Assembly (NCBI GenBank): GCA_031256755.1
Contig: JAIRPZ010000160.1
Span: 1-8,297 of the forward strand
Direction of reading: 5' to 3'
DNA: 8,297 bases
From: Planctomycetaceae bacterium
Lineage (GTDB): Bacteria > Planctomycetota > Planctomycetia > Pirellulales > Thermoguttaceae
This document shows, piece after piece, positions 1 through 6,073 of the stretch; the stretch's first letter is position 1; the number at the start of each line of letters is the position of its first letter. Made by a program: the position numbers and the translations under genes. The notes under the pieces were generated by a model. It was not told where the DNA came from. It saw nothing but the letters and a program-made list of their open reading frames with translations, and searched no databases.

Positions 1-2
1 CG

Positions 3-684
3 GCAACGATACCGGAATATACAGAGACAATCGGCCCGCTGCCGCCAAAGACCGAACCGTTGATTGCTCCGTTGCCGAAAAAGATTACGCCGCAACGGTC
101 ATCAAATCGGCTGCCGGCAATGAGTGCTGCTTCGGCAGTCGCAAAACCGGCAGCGGTGAAAGTATCGAAAAATCTTGACGATAGTAATAAGTCCTACGCT
201 GATGCCGGCATGAGTTTCGGATTATAGTCCTTGCCAAATTGAGAGCGAGGACAGTCCTTGCCGGACGGGGGCGGCTGCCGGTCGTATTGCGGATACGTCC
301 AAAATACCCGTCCAGCCGGACTGTCATTGCGTTTTCCCGTCCGTTCTTTACAATGCAGTCCGTTGTCCCTCTTTTACTTGCTGTTCCGTCAATGTCAACC
401 GAACCCGTTTCCGTTCCGCCGAAAAAGCGGAACAATATCGGCACTGTCCGGCTGAAGGCAAAAGCGGTTATGCGCTGGTTACCGGCGGAGAAAATACGCC
501 GGATACACTGCTCTTGGTGGAAACGGCGACTCTCGAATCGGCACGGTTTATGAGTCCGCACCGCAACGTTTACGGTGTTTCTTACCGCAGCGGTGCAGCG
601 GAATTCAAACCGGGGCAGCCGCCGGCAGTACAAGAACAAGAACCGGAAGAGACACACGAAAACGCTTCCCCGAAAGCACCATAG
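3..684 (+). pseudogene. Unrecognised gene, 5' truncated by the window edge and apparently frameshifted
   Basis: The first part reads as a Pro/Ala-rich, linker-like protein in the frame starting at base 3 (beginning ATIPEYTETIGPLPPKTEPL) until a TAG at 225-227. From 214 another frame is open to the TAG at 682-684. Its last 70 codons look convincingly coding (YALVTGGENTPDTLLLVE, then NVYGVSYRSGAAEFKPG, then an acidic tail EQEPEETHE). That second frame has no ATG before about 550, so it is not a gene of its own. Removing one base in the TTTCGGATT stretch at 215-223 would join both parts (GMSF-DYSPC) into one product of about 227 visible residues. The joined middle would hold about eight cysteines (two SPC motifs, CHC, CC). 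Another frame (203-553) is also open in the middle, so the exact path is uncertain. I do not recognise the family. It converges on the GTPase gene. It could be a decayed gene, a sequencing indel, or two unrelated pieces. Confidence 0.5.
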
Positions 685-690
685 CGGTGC
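676..690. terminator. Small hairpin at the stop codon of the left-edge gene
   Basis: GCACC (676-680) and GGTGC (686-690) form a 5-bp stem with a 5-nt loop that contains most of the TAG stop at 682-684. Read on the minus strand it lies about 20 nt past the GTPase stop and is followed by three Ts. It sits between two convergent genes, where a terminator is expected, but the stem is short and the T tract poor. Confidence 0.22.
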
Positions 691-711
691 CGCAAAGAGA
701 ACGGAGTTTTC

Positions 712-1719
712 CTACACGTGAACCTCGATAACATCCTGATCGTTCAGTATGTAATCCCCTTTGACGACGGTGCCGTCGTGAACGGCACTGCCCCAAACCT
801 TGCCGAATTTCAGGTTCTTTGCATAGTCCTTGTGAATCAATTCCGCCAAGTCCAGCAGTGTATCTCCCCGGCTTAAAGTGAACGGTCGATCTCTGTCCGC
901 TTCCTTTTTCTTCGGGTCTTTTGTGTAAATCCGAACCACGTCCAGCGATTCGTACACAGCATTCCGCAATTCGGTCAGCGTTTCCGGCAGCGTTGCCGAG
1001 ATTTTGAATTCCCGGAACGGCAGCGGACAGATTTCCCGAAACAAACCGAGCCGATCTTCCGCTTCGGGGTCGTCCATCTTGTTGGCAAGGAAAAACGTTT
1101 TGGTGAAAGCCAAACCGACATCTTCTTCGTCCAAAGAAGATTCCGCTGCAAGCCGTGTTTTTGTCGTTGCCAATTTATCAATGACTTCCTTGCATTGTTC
1201 AATGCCGGAGTCATCGCCGAGATCAATCATCAGCAGGGCAAGATCGGCACTCCGCAGCAGTCCGACAATATATGGTTCGAGAAAATCAGACGTAATCGGC
1301 GGCGTGTCGATTAATTGTACAAAAACATCTTCCCATGCCATCATGCCGGGCTGCGGCTGTTTGGTGGTAAACGGATAGGGAGCAACTTCCGGCGTTGCTC
1401 TTGTCAATGCCGTAAGCAATTGGCTTTTTCCGGCATTAGGACCGCCGATGATCACTGCTGTTCCGGCTCCCTGCCGGGGAACGCGGAACGATTTTGCCGT
1501 TCCGCTTCCTTTTTTCCCGCCGCCGGCGCGTTGCTGTTCGGCTTCCTTTTTGACTTGGGAAATTTGTGTTTTGAGTTTTGCCTGAAGGTGATCGGTTCCT
1601 TTATGCTTGGGCATTTCGGCAAGCATAATTTGGAGCCATTTCAATTCGTCTTCCGGCGTTTCTGCACGCCGGTAATTCTCTTCGGCTTTCTTGTATTGCT
1701 GTGTTAAATTGGCTGGCAT
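712..1719 (-). CDS. TGS-domain GTPase of the DRG/Obg superfamily
   Basis: This is a 335-aa probable cytoplasmic GTP-binding protein. Residues 1-65 are charged and likely coiled-coil, followed by a Gly/Lys-rich linker. The G domain then shows the P-loop GPNAGKS (93-99), a Thr-containing switch I region (FTTKQ, 117-121), the Walker B/G3 motif DTPP (138-141), G4 NKMD (213-216) and a G5-like ISA (240-242). Residues about 277-335 match a TGS domain (TLSRGDTLLDLAELIHKD, ending DQDVIEVHV). The order G domain then TGS is that of DRG-type GTPases, known in eukaryotes and archaea as ribosome-associated factors. A ribosome or translation role here is inference. G3 carries DTPP instead of the common DxxG, as in some related GTPases, so hydrolysis may be unusual. 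The ATG start at 1719 has no clear Shine-Dalgarno. The gene is divergent from the protease and convergent with the left-edge gene. The family call is firm; the cellular role is not. Confidence 0.9.
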   Translation of the reverse strand: MPANLTQQYKKAEENYRRAETPEDELKWLQIMLAEMPKHKGTDHLQAKLKTQISQVKKEAEQQRAGGGKKGSGTAKSFRVPRQGAGTAVIIGGPNAGKSQLLTALTRATPEVAPYPFTTKQPQPGMMAWEDVFVQLIDTPPITSDFLEPYIVGLLRSADLALLMIDLGDDSGIEQCKEVIDKLATTKTRLAAESSLDEEDVGLAFTKTFFLANKMDDPEAEDRLGLFREICPLPFREFKISATLPETLTELRNAVYESLDVVRIYTKDPKKKEADRDRPFTLSRGDTLLDLAELIHKDYAKNLKFGKVWGSAVHDGTVVKGDYILNDQDVIEVHV

Positions 1720-1841
1720 AGGTGGTTATTATTGCCGAATTCATGCAGAATGTCGATAGGGTTGTGTTGCGGTATAAATTTGCTGAAATTAAGCCGCAAC
1801 CGACCGGAACAGGGCAAGGTGCAATCGGGGGCGGCATCGGG

Positions 1842-1847
1842 TATAAT
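1842..1847 (+). promoter_or_regulatory. Possible -10 element (TATAAT) for the protease gene
   Basis: A perfect TATAAT lies in the divergent intergenic region, about 32 bp before the ATG at 1879. No good -35 hexamer is visible at 16-18 bp upstream, so this is only a candidate. If real, transcription would begin near 1854. That would exclude the in-frame ATG at 1846, which overlaps the element, and support the start at 1879. Confidence 0.35.
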
Positions 1848-1878
1848 GAGCCGGAATAATAACCCGATAAAGAATCCT

Positions 1879-3303
1879 ATGGCACGGCAATTCAGTATTT
1901 TTCCCCCCCTGCTTGTTTGTCTGCTTGTCTCTTCGCCATTTGTTTTTGCCGAAGAAGCGGCAGCACCCGTTTCGGCACAGTCCCTCGCCAAAGCGGCAGA
2001 ACTCTCCGCCGCTTTCCGGTCGGCATCCGCAAAGGTCTTGCCGGCAACCGTGAAAATCATTTCGCATCTGCAAACCTCCGAAGACCGGAAAGCCATGGAA
2101 ATTCAGATACCGGCACTCAAGCCCCCGCCGGGCAGACGCTACCCCGGCGACAGCACCGGCACCGGCGTGCTGATCTCGTCCAAAGGACTTATCGTAACAA
2201 ATAATCACGTCATTGCCAATGCACGGGAAATTGAAGCGGAACTTTATGACGGGCAGCATTTCTTTGCCAAGAAATACCGGCACGATCCGTCCACCGATCT
2301 TGCCGTTATCTGGCTTGATGTTCCCGAAAAAGAGGAACTCCCTTTTGCCGCTTTCGGCGACAGCGACCAGATGGAAATCGGTGATTGGGTTCTCGCTATC
2401 GGCAATCCGTTTGAATTGGATTCGAGCGTCAGTGCCGGCATTATCAGTGCCAAAGGGCGGTCGCTGCGGAAAGTGCAACGGACGGAACTGCTGCAAACCG
2501 ATGCCGCGATCAATCCGGGCAATTCCGGCGGCCCGCTGATCAATCTTCGCGGAGAAATTATCGGCATCAATACCGCTATCGCATCCCGTTCCGGCGGAAA
2601 CGAAGGCATCGGTTTTGCGCTGCCGTCAAACAACGTTCAGTGGATTACCGAGCAACTTATCAAAAAAGATAAAGTTGTCCGGGCATGGCTGGGAGTGGAA
2701 ACCAAGCCGGTTACGCCGGCAGATGCCAAACGTCTCGGCTTGAAACAGAATACCGGTTTGATGGTCGAATATGTCCTGCCGAATTCGCCGGCAGTGCAAA
2801 CGGGACTGAAACCGGACGACGTGATCCAGACATTTGACGGGCAGCCGGTCAATGCGGTTTATCAATTACAGCGGCTGTCGGAACGGGCGGAAATCGGGAA
2901 AGAACACGAAATTATTTTCTTCCGGGAAGGAAAAAAATACAAAACCAGTGCCGCCATGAAACCTCTTCCGCCGACACTGGGACCTTTCGCGGCACCGCAA
3001 GGATCAGCCATTCATCACACCGACCCGGAACTCGGCATGCTTCTGGTGCAGGCGACCGGGCAGATGCTGGGAAACATCAAGATTTCCGGCAAACAGGGCA
3101 TGCTTGTTTTAGCGGTTTTTTCCGGCGGACGTGCCGAAAAAGCGGGACTCAATGTCGGTATGGTGATTATGCAGATTGACGGCAAACCGGCGGCAACGCG
3201 GCAGCAGTATATTGATGCACTGAAAAGAGCGTCGCTGTCAAACGGCATCGTGGTGGACGCAGTGCTGCCCGGCGGAACAACGCGGACGTTTATGATCCGG
3301 TGA
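1879..3303 (+). CDS. HtrA/DegQ-type periplasmic serine protease with two PDZ domains
   Basis: This exported S1C-family protease (474 aa from this start, the usual size for DegP/DegQ) degrades or refolds damaged envelope proteins. Residues 1-24 form a signal peptide (MARQ, hydrophobic LLVCLLV core, cleavage likely after FVFA). The trypsin-like domain shows all three catalytic residues: His110 in TNNHVI, Asp140 in STDLAVI and Ser216 in GNSGGPL, with the oxyanion-loop DAAINPGNSGGP intact. PDZ1 covers about 270-360 (AWLGVETKPV, then GLKPDDVIQTFDGQPV). PDZ2 covers about 385-470 (AGLNVGMVIMQIDGKPA). The reading frame is open back to 1732, with another ATG at 1846 that would add MSRNNNPIKNP. I chose 1879 because it places a compact signal peptide at the N-terminus and lies downstream of a possible TATAAT. 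The short, Pro-rich stretch before the SGTG-like DSTGTGVLIS replaces the long LA loop of DegP, which favours a DegQ-like enzyme. The gene appears intact. Confidence 0.95.
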   Translation: MARQFSIFPPLLVCLLVSSPFVFAEEAAAPVSAQSLAKAAELSAAFRSASAKVLPATVKIISHLQTSEDRKAMEIQIPALKPPPGRRYPGDSTGTGVLISSKGLIVTNNHVIANAREIEAELYDGQHFFAKKYRHDPSTDLAVIWLDVPEKEELPFAAFGDSDQMEIGDWVLAIGNPFELDSSVSAGIISAKGRSLRKVQRTELLQTDAAINPGNSGGPLINLRGEIIGINTAIASRSGGNEGIGFALPSNNVQWITEQLIKKDKVVRAWLGVETKPVTPADAKRLGLKQNTGLMVEYVLPNSPAVQTGLKPDDVIQTFDGQPVNAVYQLQRLSERAEIGKEHEIIFFREGKKYKTSAAMKPLPPTLGPFAAPQGSAIHHTDPELGMLLVQATGQMLGNIKISGKQGMLVLAVFSGGRAEKAGLNVGMVIMQIDGKPAATRQQYIDALKRASLSNGIVVDAVLPGGTTRTFMIR

Positions 3304-3320
3304 CCGCCGGTCAGCCGATC
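3294..3320. terminator. Inverted repeat spanning both convergent stop codons, possible bidirectional terminator
   Basis: TGACC (3301-3305), spacer GCC, GGTCA (3309-3313) form a perfect stem, with outer arms GATC (3294-3297) and GATC (3317-3320) plus one more pair at 3299/3315, so 10 of 12 positions pair around a 3-nt loop. The TGA of the protease gene (3301-3303) and the TGA of the permease gene (3313-3311 on the other strand) are the inner arms themselves. There is no T tract on either side, so it is not a classical intrinsic terminator. Confidence 0.4.
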
Positions 3321-4324
3321 CAATGCAGTCCGGCGGCAATCCAAAGCGGCGATGTAAACACCGAAACAAGCGTGTTGCTGATACTGGTGTCAAAGGCGGT
3401 TTCAGGCGAGCCGTCATAGATTTTGGACAGCGCAATCGGCAGTACAGCGGATGCCATTGCTGCATAAATAATCATGACCCGCTTGATTTCTGTTGTGCAG
3501 GGAAGCAGTACCGCAACGCCGATAATCAGAACCGGCATAACCACAAGCCGGATCGCACATGACCACATGGAAATTTTCACTAATGAACCGAGCCGCTGCC
3601 GGACGGAATTCCCGCGGAGATGTTCGCTGATCGTTAAGCCGATCATCAGAAGTGCCACCGGAATGGCACCTTTGCTGATGACGGTTACCGGTCCGAAACG
3701 GTCATTCAGCAGGAAATCGAAAACCGGTGTCAAAACCGCCCGGCAATCGGCAGAATAATGTCCGAGCAGATTGAGCGGAACAGCAGCGAGGATTGTCAGA
3801 ATCGGCGCATTGATGAGATGTTTCCACGAAGCGGAATCGAACCGTCCCATCATCGTAAATATCGTGCATGTCCAGAGAGAAACTTCGGCACCGAGAAACA
3901 TCGGAAAAAATGTTCCGCTCATTCGTGTATCGCCGGGGAAAAATGTATCGACCAGCGGAATCGGCAGGAATCCGTAGTTAAGCAGTCCGGCGCATGCGGC
4001 GAATGTCCGGCGTTGTTTGGCGGTTTGCAAACCGGTGCAGCGTGCCGGCAGACGGCAGACGGCGAGGGCGATCAGTGTGGCGGCAGCGGTCATCGCAAAT
4101 CCGATCAGCGGCGGAAGCCAAAGATTTTGCAGATCGGCAAACGCATCCGTTTGAATGCAGCGTTTGAAAATCAAACAGGGAAAGAAAAGATCAATGGTCA
4201 GACGGACGAGTCCGCTGTCGGTTTCGATCGGAACTCTGGCGCACCGGCGCAGCACGACCGCTGCCAGAATCACACAAAAAAGGGAAATAATTGCCGATAA
4301 GGCAATGCCGAATATCTGAAACAT
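3311..4324 (-). CDS. AEC-family (auxin efflux carrier type) membrane permease
   Basis: This 337-aa inner-membrane transporter consists almost wholly of hydrophobic helices, about ten in all, which fits the AEC family (PF03547, usually 300-320 aa). Typical features are the N-terminal helix followed by a conserved segment around FFPCLIF, a half-way polar cytoplasmic loop, and the C-terminal block with GAIPVALLMIGLTIS, ALPIALSKIYD and SNTLVSVFTSPLW. Bacterial members export or exchange small organic acids such as malate, or remain unassigned; the substrate cannot be read here. I start it at the ATG at 4324 (MFQIFGIALS). The frame stays open to 4435, but the extra 37 residues are polar and would overlap the upstream lipoprotein gene. 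It follows that gene after 25 bp, so the two are probably co-transcribed. The stop lies in an inverted repeat shared with the protease gene. Confidence 0.85.
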   Translation of the reverse strand: MFQIFGIALSAIISLFCVILAAVVLRRCARVPIETDSGLVRLTIDLFFPCLIFKRCIQTDAFADLQNLWLPPLIGFAMTAAATLIALAVCRLPARCTGLQTAKQRRTFAACAGLLNYGFLPIPLVDTFFPGDTRMSGTFFPMFLGAEVSLWTCTIFTMMGRFDSASWKHLINAPILTILAAVPLNLLGHYSADCRAVLTPVFDFLLNDRFGPVTVISKGAIPVALLMIGLTISEHLRGNSVRQRLGSLVKISMWSCAIRLVVMPVLIIGVAVLLPCTTEIKRVMIIYAAMASAVLPIALSKIYDGSPETAFDTSISNTLVSVFTSPLWIAAGLHWIG

Positions 4325-4349
4325 TATGTTTGTTTCGTTTTTGACCGCA

Positions 4350-5036
4350 CTATTTTTTGAACCAACTGCCCATTTTGCCTTTGACCGAATTATTGTACTC
4401 TTTCCGTATCGGAGCGGATTCGATAACCGGAACAAAGGTTTGCGTGTTGATCAGTTCCAGCGTCAGTTTATAATCCCGCTGAATATCGCGGTTGCTTTCT
4501 GTTGTTCCTGATGTCATTTTCGCAAAGAGCAGATAATCGACCGGCGTTCCGCCGCGTCCCATCGCCAGCGTGAACATACGCATATTTTCCTGCATAAAAA
4601 GTTCGTCCGGGCGTAAACTCAACGCCCGCAGTCCCGATGTGACGGCACGGTCGCTGACAATTTCAAATTGATCCGATTCCGAAATCCTTTCGAGAATGGC
4701 GGTTTTCACGTGTTCTTTGAAATCGCCGAGTTCCTCCATGCTTGCGTTTTCCAGACCGACAAAACAAACTTTCCGTTTCGGAAGTGGCACCCGCGGGTCT
4801 TGGTATCCGACTTGCTGAATCGATTCGGCAGCGGCGCGTTTCAGAAGTTTTCCGACTGATTCCCGGACAATGGGATTATAAACTTCGGCACCGGCGCGGG
4901 TACTTCCGACTTTATCGGCTTCGCTTCCGCTCATCAGCCGGGCTTGTGTCCCTTTGCAGCCGATGAACGAAACTCCCGCCGTCAATGCGGCGAAAAAGAA
5001 CAGAGTACAAAATGCAATAATGTTTCGGATAAGCAT
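4350..5036 (-). CDS. LpoB-like outer-envelope lipoprotein
   Basis: A 228-aa lipoprotein. Residues 1-26 are a lipoprotein signal (MLIRN, hydrophobic core FFFAALTAGVS) ending in the lipobox FIGC with Cys27 as the lipidated residue. Residues about 88-205 fit the LpoB-like fold (PF13036): a strand KVCFVGLENAS, a helix with KEHVKTAILERISESDQFEIVSD, then DYLLFAKMTSGTTE and a final strand DYKLTLELINTQT. In E. coli LpoB activates the peptidoglycan synthase PBP1b. Whether this relative does so is inference, because LpoB-like domains occur in lipoproteins of other roles. The usual aromatic 'xVW' near the end of the fold is replaced by FVPVIES. The gene starts at ATG 5036, about 34 nt after the predicted transcription start of the promoter at 5077-5105, and is followed after 25 bp by the AEC permease gene. 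Confidence 0.8.
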   Translation of the reverse strand: MLIRNIIAFCTLFFFAALTAGVSFIGCKGTQARLMSGSEADKVGSTRAGAEVYNPIVRESVGKLLKRAAAESIQQVGYQDPRVPLPKRKVCFVGLENASMEELGDFKEHVKTAILERISESDQFEIVSDRAVTSGLRALSLRPDELFMQENMRMFTLAMGRGGTPVDYLLFAKMTSGTTESNRDIQRDYKLTLELINTQTFVPVIESAPIRKEYNNSVKGKMGSWFKK

Positions 5037-5076
5037 AATTTTTTTTCAAAGCCCGTCAATGCGGCAACGCCGGACA

Positions 5077-5105
5077 ACTTTACTGTTATCGGGCTGCGGA
5101 GTCAA
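5077..5105 (-). promoter_or_regulatory. Sigma70-like promoter for the lipoprotein-permease operon
   Basis: On the minus strand, TTGACT (5105-5100) is followed after exactly 17 bp by TAAAGT (5082-5077). The -35 matches TTGACA at five of six positions and the -10 matches TATAAT at four of six. A start near 5070 would give a leader of about 34 nt before the ATG at 5036. The position directly upstream of a gene pair supports the call. Confidence 0.55.
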
Positions 5106-5139
5106 GGGCATTTTTACCGGCGTTAAGCGGATTTCCCTT

Positions 5140-5159
5140 TTTCATTAAATTTCATTAAA
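5140..5159. repeat. Tandem 10-bp direct repeat TTTCATTAAA
   Basis: Two head-to-tail copies of TTTCATTAAA (5140-5149 and 5150-5159) lie in the AT-rich stretch between the lipoprotein promoter and the small ORF at 5211. The repeat equals about one helical turn, which would suit a regulator binding one face of the DNA, but two copies could also be chance in an AT-rich spacer. Confidence 0.5.
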
Positions 5160-5210
5160 ATTTGCAATAATACCGTGTGTGGATTCAAGCGTATTTTACA
5201 AGAGAAGACA

Positions 5211-5338
5211 ATGAGTTTAACTGCATTTAACGTGACCGTTCCGCTGGACGGAACAGTGTGGTCTTGCCGCCGGAATTTGCCGGTCAGAAAATCCGTATCG
5301 TTACCGAAAAACCGGCAACGGCTTGTTCATTTGCCTGA
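5211..5338 (+). pseudogene. Small antitoxin-like ORF broken by a 2-nt shift
   Basis: An ATG at 5211, 4 nt after AGAGAAG, opens MSLTAFNVTVPLDGTV. At GTGTGG (5256-5261) the frame is lost. Skipping one TG (5259-5260) restores a smooth reading, VLPPEFAGQKIRIVTEKP, which ends at TGA 5336-5338 after about 41 codons. The pattern (alternating hydrophobic start, 'DGTVVLPPEF', 'GQKIRIVTE') resembles the N-terminal strand pair of small antitoxins of the DUF104/DUF2281/AbrB-like type that sit before toxin genes. No toxin gene follows: the end overlaps the 3' end of the DUF1559 gene on the other strand. Without the correction the first frame runs on to 5420 with a less protein-like sequence. It is most likely a relic of a small toxin-antitoxin locus. 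The family is inferred from memory of sequence style, not a search. Confidence 0.4.
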
Positions 5339-6073
5339 TTCGGACCGGCTGTTTTCACCGCCGTCTATCGTCAATAACGCTTTCCACTTCTCCGGTTCAA
5401 TATCATTACGAATGAACTGAACATCGGCATCGGCAAAACCGCAGTGACAGCCGTAGCGGTGAAATGAACCGACTCCGTTAATCTCTTTGTCGATTCCTCT
5501 GACCGCCGTTGCAAACGGAATCTCCACATCCGGCTGCATCCAATGAACCGGCACTAACCGCTCCGCAAGAATGATCGCCTTATGTTTTCCGCCGTTAATG
5601 TCATTCAACCTGATATTCGCTGCCGGTGCAGATTCTAAACGAGGAATGAGAAATGCTGTTTGGCTGCCGGTCACCAAGGAATAATCGCATGTATTCGAAA
5701 ATTCGGGAAATTCTTTAAACCCTGTCGGCAGGATAAGCGAAAAATGACGACGGCTCGGACAACTGAAATGAACTCTGCCTGCCGGGTGCGAATGAAATTG
5801 TTTGTTGTATTCGCTGTCCCACGGCTCGTCCAAACGGATGTTTTCGTACAATAACTGTTCATCCAAATACGGCAAGAGCAATACCCGCCAACTATGCAGC
5901 GGTTTACCGTCTTTATCCGTTGTATAAACCGGCGGCAGTTGTCCGTTATGCTCAGCAGCGTACATGTGTATCGCAATCATAATTTGCTTGATATTGTTCT
6001 TGCAGAGCATTTTACAAACCGATTCTGGAGCATAGCCGCTCGGTCCCGGTATCATCGGCAATACCGCTATCAC
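5327..6073 (-). CDS. DUF1559 (prepilin-like, H-X9-DG type) protein
   Basis: A 248-aa protein from GTG 6073, of the DUF1559 family that is greatly expanded in planctomycetes. The core is easy to see: CKNNIKQIMIAIHMYAAEHN (24-43), GQLPPVY, then HSWRVLLLPYLDEQLLYENI (60-79), LDEPWDSEYN (81-90) and SCPSRR (104-109). Near the end HRYGCHCGFADA (205-216) fits the H-X9-DG motif with Ala in place of Gly, followed by VQFIRND and EPEKWKALLT. Function is unknown; the family is linked to type II secretion/pilin-like surface proteins. Members usually begin with a pilin-type or plain membrane helix. Here only its end (VIAVLPMI) follows the GTG, while the rest is encoded in the same frame upstream (6074-6124), inside the 3' end of the preceding gene. 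The GTGA overlap (6070-6073) suggests translational coupling; a frameshift fusion or a rare ATT start are alternatives. Confidence 0.85.
   Translation of the reverse strand: MIAVLPMIPGPSGYAPESVCKMLCKNNIKQIMIAIHMYAAEHNGQLPPVYTTDKDGKPLHSWRVLLLPYLDEQLLYENIRLDEPWDSEYNKQFHSHPAGRVHFSCPSRRHFSLILPTGFKEFPEFSNTCDYSLVTGSQTAFLIPRLESAPAANIRLNDINGGKHKAIILAERLVPVHWMQPDVEIPFATAVRGIDKEINGVGSFHRYGCHCGFADADVQFIRNDIEPEKWKALLTIDGGENSRSESGK

Noticed and set aside
85..657. Long minus-strand frame of 190 codons opposite the left-edge gene
   Set aside because: Its product is rich in Arg with no domain character, and it is the exact antisense of the plus-strand frame whose 3' half looks coding.
1732..1878. Longer protease starting at TTG 1732
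   Set aside because: The added 49 residues would bury the signal peptide in the protein, and the stretch is the divergent promoter region.
1601..2096. Minus-strand frames across the divergent region
   Set aside because: They overlap both the GTPase start and the signal peptide of the protease and have no protein-like character.
1789..2496. Minus-strand frame of 235 codons inside the protease gene
   Set aside because: It lies wholly opposite the start and catalytic domain of a clear HtrA protease; the product has no recognisable feature.
3758..4300. Plus-strand frame of 180 codons opposite the permease
   Set aside because: A shadow of a hydrophobic membrane protein gene: the product is charged and low in hydrophobic residues, with no domain.
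4325..4435. 37-residue N-terminal extension of the AEC permease
   Set aside because: It is polar, overlaps the lipoprotein gene by 86 nt, and the ATG at 4324 gives a normal family length.
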